Shown here piece by piece: positions 4,424-6,754 of a DNA stretch of 6,754 nt (its first letter is position 1; the number at the start of each line of letters is the position of its first letter). The stretch covers positions 1 through 6,754 of the forward strand of contig JAJZGN010000107.1 of assembly GCA_021798435.1 (NCBI GenBank), read 5' to 3'. A model generated the notes under the pieces. That model was not told where the DNA came from. It made no database searches and was given only the letters and a program-made list of their open reading frames with translations. Source of the DNA: a bacterium. GTDB lineage: Bacteria; Chloroflexota; Dormibacteria; Aeolococcales; Bog-877. Both the position numbers and the translations under genes were made by a program.

Positions 4424-6754
4424 ATGGACCGACCCGCCGGCGACCCCGAGCCCGTCTCAGCAAGTCCCGCACCCGAGGGGGCACAGCGGAAGGGGCCGTC
4501 GACCGAGGCGGCCGGCCGCCCGGGGCTGCGCATGGAGCGCCACTTCACCACGGAGGGAGTCCACCCCTACGACGCCATCACCTGGGAGAAGCGCTCCGCC
4601 ACCATCACCAATGAGAAGGGTGCGGTTATCTTCAGCCAGGAGGACGTGGAGGTCCCCAAGGCCTGGTCCCAACTGGCCACCAACGTGGTGGTCTCCAAGT
4701 ACTTCCGCGGACTGGCGGGGTCACCCCAGAGAGAGACCAGCGTCCGCCAGCTCATCTCCCGGGTGGCCGACACCATCCGCGACTGGGGCCGGGAGGGACA
4801 GTACTTCGCCACCGAAGCGGACCTGGACATCTTCCACGCCGAGCTGACCGCCATCCTGGTCAACCAGGTGGCGGCCTTCAACAGCCCGGTGTGGTTCAAC
4901 CTGGGCGCCGAGCCCCACCCCCAGGTGAGCGCCTGCTTCATCAACTCCGTCGAGGACACGATGGAGTCCATCCTGACCCTGGCCAAGACCGAGGGAATGC
5001 TGTTCAAGTGGGGGTCCGGAACCGGGACCAACCTCTCCTCCATCCGCTCCTCGGTGGAGCACCTGGCCTCGGGGGGAACGGCCAGCGGACCCGTCTCGTT
5101 CATGAAGGGATTCGACGCCTTCGCCGGGGTGATCAAGTCCGGAGGCACCACCAGGCGAGCGGCCAAGATGGTGATCCTCAACGCCGACCACCCGGACATC
5201 ATCGACTTCATCAACTGCAAGGTCCGCGAGGAGCGCAAGGCCTGGGCCCTGATCGAGGCCGGGTATGACGGCTCCTTCACCGGGGAGGCTTACGGCTCGG
5301 TCTTCTTCCAGAACTCCAACAACTCGGTTCGGGTCACCGACGAGTTCATGCGCGCCGTGATCGAGGATCGGGAGTGGCGCACCTACGCGGTCACCGACCA
5401 CCAGCGGGTGGTCAGCACCCACCGGGCCCGCGACCTGATGGGCCAGATCACGGAGGCGGCCTGGGCCTGCGGCGACCCCGGGCTCCAGTTCGACACCACG
5501 ATCAACGAGTGGCACACCTGCCCCAACACGGGCCGGATCAACGCCAGCAATCCCTGCTCGGAGTACCTCTTCCTCGACGACTCCTCCTGCAACCTCTCCA
5601 GCATCAACCTGATGCGCTTCATGGACGCCGCGGGAAACTTCGACCTGGAGGGCTACCGCCACACCATCCAGATCATGTTCACCGCCATGGAGATCCTGGT
5701 GGGGTTCGCCGCCTACCCCACGGAGAAGATCACCGCCAACAGCCACAAGTTCCGGCCCCTCGGCCTCGGCTACGCCAACCTCGGGGCGCTGCTCATGTCC
5801 CTCGGCTACCCCTATGACAGCCCCCAGGCCCGGGACTACGCCGGGGCCCTCACCGCCATCCTGACCGGCGAGGCCTACGCCCAGTCCGCCCGGATCGCCA
5901 CGGAGGTCGGGCCCTTCGAGGGGTTCGAGGCCAACCGCCAGCCGATGCTCCGGGTGATGGACAAGCACCGGGCGGCGGCCTACAAGGTGGCTGCGGAGCA
6001 CGTGCCCCAGGAGCTGCTGACCGCGGCCCGGAAGTCCTGGGACGACGCCCATGAGCTCGGAGCGGTCCACGGATACCGCAACTCCCAGGCCACCGTCCTC
6101 GCCCCCACCGGGACCATCTCCTTCATGCTCGACTGCGACACCACGGGGGTCGAGCCCGACATCGCTCTGGTCAAGTACAAGAAGCTGGTCGGCGGCGGGC
6201 TCCTCAAGATGGTCAACGGAACCGTGGCCTCCGCCCTGGTGCGGATGGGCTACGGGGAGGAGGCGATCTCCGACATCCTGGCCTACATCGACGAGCACGA
6301 CACGATCGAGGGCGCGCCCCACCTGCGCGACGATGACCTGGCGGTCTTCGATTGCGCGTTCTCACCCGCCAACGGCCAGCGGTCCATCAGCTGGCAGGGG
6401 CACGTGCGCATGGTGGCCGCGGTGCAGCCCTTCATATCCGGCGCCATCAGCAAGACCGTGAACCTGCCCCAGACGGCCACGCCGGAGGACGTGGAGCAGG
6501 CCTACGTCGACGCCTGGAAGCTCGGGATGAAGGCGATCGCCATCTACCGGGACGGGAGCAAGCGCAGCCAGCCGCTCTCCACCTCCCAGCGTCAGGCCAC
6601 CTACACCGGGCAGGAGGTGGCCGCGGCCCGCCCGGCTCGGCACCGGCTTCCCTCCGAGCGCGCGGCCATCACGCACAAGTTCGAAATCCAGGGACACGAG
6701 GGCTACCTGACCGTCGGCCTCTACGAGGATGGCCAACCCGGTGAGATCTTCCTG
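4424..6754 (+). CDS. nrdJ: Vitamin B12-dependent (class II) ribonucleoside-diphosphate reductase NrdJ, 3' end cut by the window
   Basis: The reading frame is open from ATG 4424 to the window edge (777 codons, no stop). The enzyme reduces ribonucleotides to deoxyribonucleotides in the cytoplasm, using adenosylcobalamin to generate a thiyl radical, so it needs no oxygen and no NrdB partner. Residues 1-36 are a Pro/Ala/Gly-rich, probably disordered tail; the family-like part starts at MERHFTTEGVHPYD. Visible motifs: FNSPVWFN; first redox cysteine C171 in VSACFIN; GSGTGTNLSSIRSS; SGGTTRRAAKMV; radical site NPCSE with N376, C378 and E380; second redox cysteine C389 in SSCNLSS, eleven residues after C378 as in known class II enzymes; the phosphate-binding stretch APTGTISFM at 560-568; DCDTTGVEPD and VKYKKLVGGG; YRDGSKRSQPL ending the barrel. 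From about 740 the TSCPD-type C-terminal domain begins (ITHKF, GHEGYLTVGLYEDGQPGE) and is cut off. Actinobacterial NrdJ proteins run to roughly 950 residues, so about a fifth, including the expected C-terminal cysteine motif, is missing. Tandem NrdR boxes upstream support both identity and regulation. Confidence 0.96.
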   Translation, partial: MDRPAGDPEPVSASPAPEGAQRKGPSTEAAGRPGLRMERHFTTEGVHPYDAITWEKRSATITNEKGAVIFSQEDVEVPKAWSQLATNVVVSKYFRGLAGSPQRETSVRQLISRVADTIRDWGREGQYFATEADLDIFHAELTAILVNQVAAFNSPVWFNLGAEPHPQVSACFINSVEDTMESILTLAKTEGMLFKWGSGTGTNLSSIRSSVEHLASGGTASGPVSFMKGFDAFAGVIKSGGTTRRAAKMVILNADHPDIIDFINCKVREERKAWALIEAGYDGSFTGEAYGSVFFQNSNNSVRVTDEFMRAVIEDREWRTYAVTDHQRVVSTHRARDLMGQITEAAWACGDPGLQFDTTINEWHTCPNTGRINASNPCSEYLFLDDSSCNLSSINLMRFMDAAGNFDLEGYRHTIQIMFTAMEILVGFAAYPTEKITANSHKFRPLGLGYANLGALLMSLGYPYDSPQARDYAGALTAILTGEAYAQSARIATEVGPFEGFEANRQPMLRVMDKHRAAAYKVAAEHVPQELLTAARKSWDDAHELGAVHGYRNSQATVLAPTGTISFMLDCDTTGVEPDIALVKYKKLVGGGLLKMVNGTVASALVRMGYGEEAISDILAYIDEHDTIEGAPHLRDDDLAVFDCAFSPANGQRSISWQGHVRMVAAVQPFISGAISKTVNLPQTATPEDVEQAYVDAWKLGMKAIAIYRDGSKRSQPLSTSQRQATYTGQEVAAARPARHRLPSERAAITHKFEIQGHEGYLTVGLYEDGQPGEIFL

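Noticed and set aside
4311..4847. Plus-strand open frame of 178 codons overlapping the nrdJ control region and start
   Set aside because: It is out of frame with nrdJ, Pro/Ser/Arg-rich, and crosses the operator, ribosome-binding site and nrdJ coding start; a shadow frame.
4721..6322. Minus-strand open frame (533 codons) antisense to nrdJ
   Set aside because: It is fully covered by nrdJ, whose motifs are unmistakable; the antisense product is Val/Gly/Asp/His-rich without a domain.

Overview
The window is high-GC DNA with two divergently transcribed, strongly coding genes and a compact intergenic region of about 190 bp between them. Both proteins look actinobacterial. The left gene has a Kgd/OdhA-type E2-E1 fusion of 2-oxoglutarate dehydrogenase, an architecture I know from Actinomycetota. 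The right gene is a long class II (B12-dependent) ribonucleotide reductase resembling actinobacterial NrdJ. A chromosomal segment from an aerobic actinomycete-like organism, possibly a deep-branching lineage, fits best; this assignment is by recognition, not by a search.

Layout. Positions 3-4232 (minus strand) hold one uninterrupted gene of up to 1409 codons encoding a giant 2-oxoglutarate dehydrogenase. Its domains in order are lipoyl 1, lipoyl 2, a peripheral subunit-binding domain, the E2 succinyltransferase domain and the complete thiamine-diphosphate E1. Positions 4233-4423 are the divergent control region, with two Shine-Dalgarno sites, a plausible sigma-70-type promoter for the right-hand gene and two NrdR-like boxes exactly 32 bp apart. 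Positions 4424-6754 (plus strand) hold the first 777 codons of nrdJ, which runs off the right edge inside its C-terminal TSCPD domain.

The two genes do not belong to one pathway. The left one carries the oxidative decarboxylation of 2-oxoglutarate to succinyl-CoA in the TCA cycle; the right one makes deoxyribonucleotides for DNA synthesis. They share only the upstream region.

The point that most deserves a second look is the left gene. The well-described Corynebacterium OdhA and mycobacterial Kgd proteins lack lipoyl and E3-binding domains and borrow them from the E2 of pyruvate dehydrogenase. Here a full E2 N-terminus (two lipoyl domains plus a binding domain) is fused in frame to a Kgd-type E2-E1 body, so one polypeptide could carry everything except E3. 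No RNA genes, mobile elements, CRISPR arrays or frameshifts were seen.
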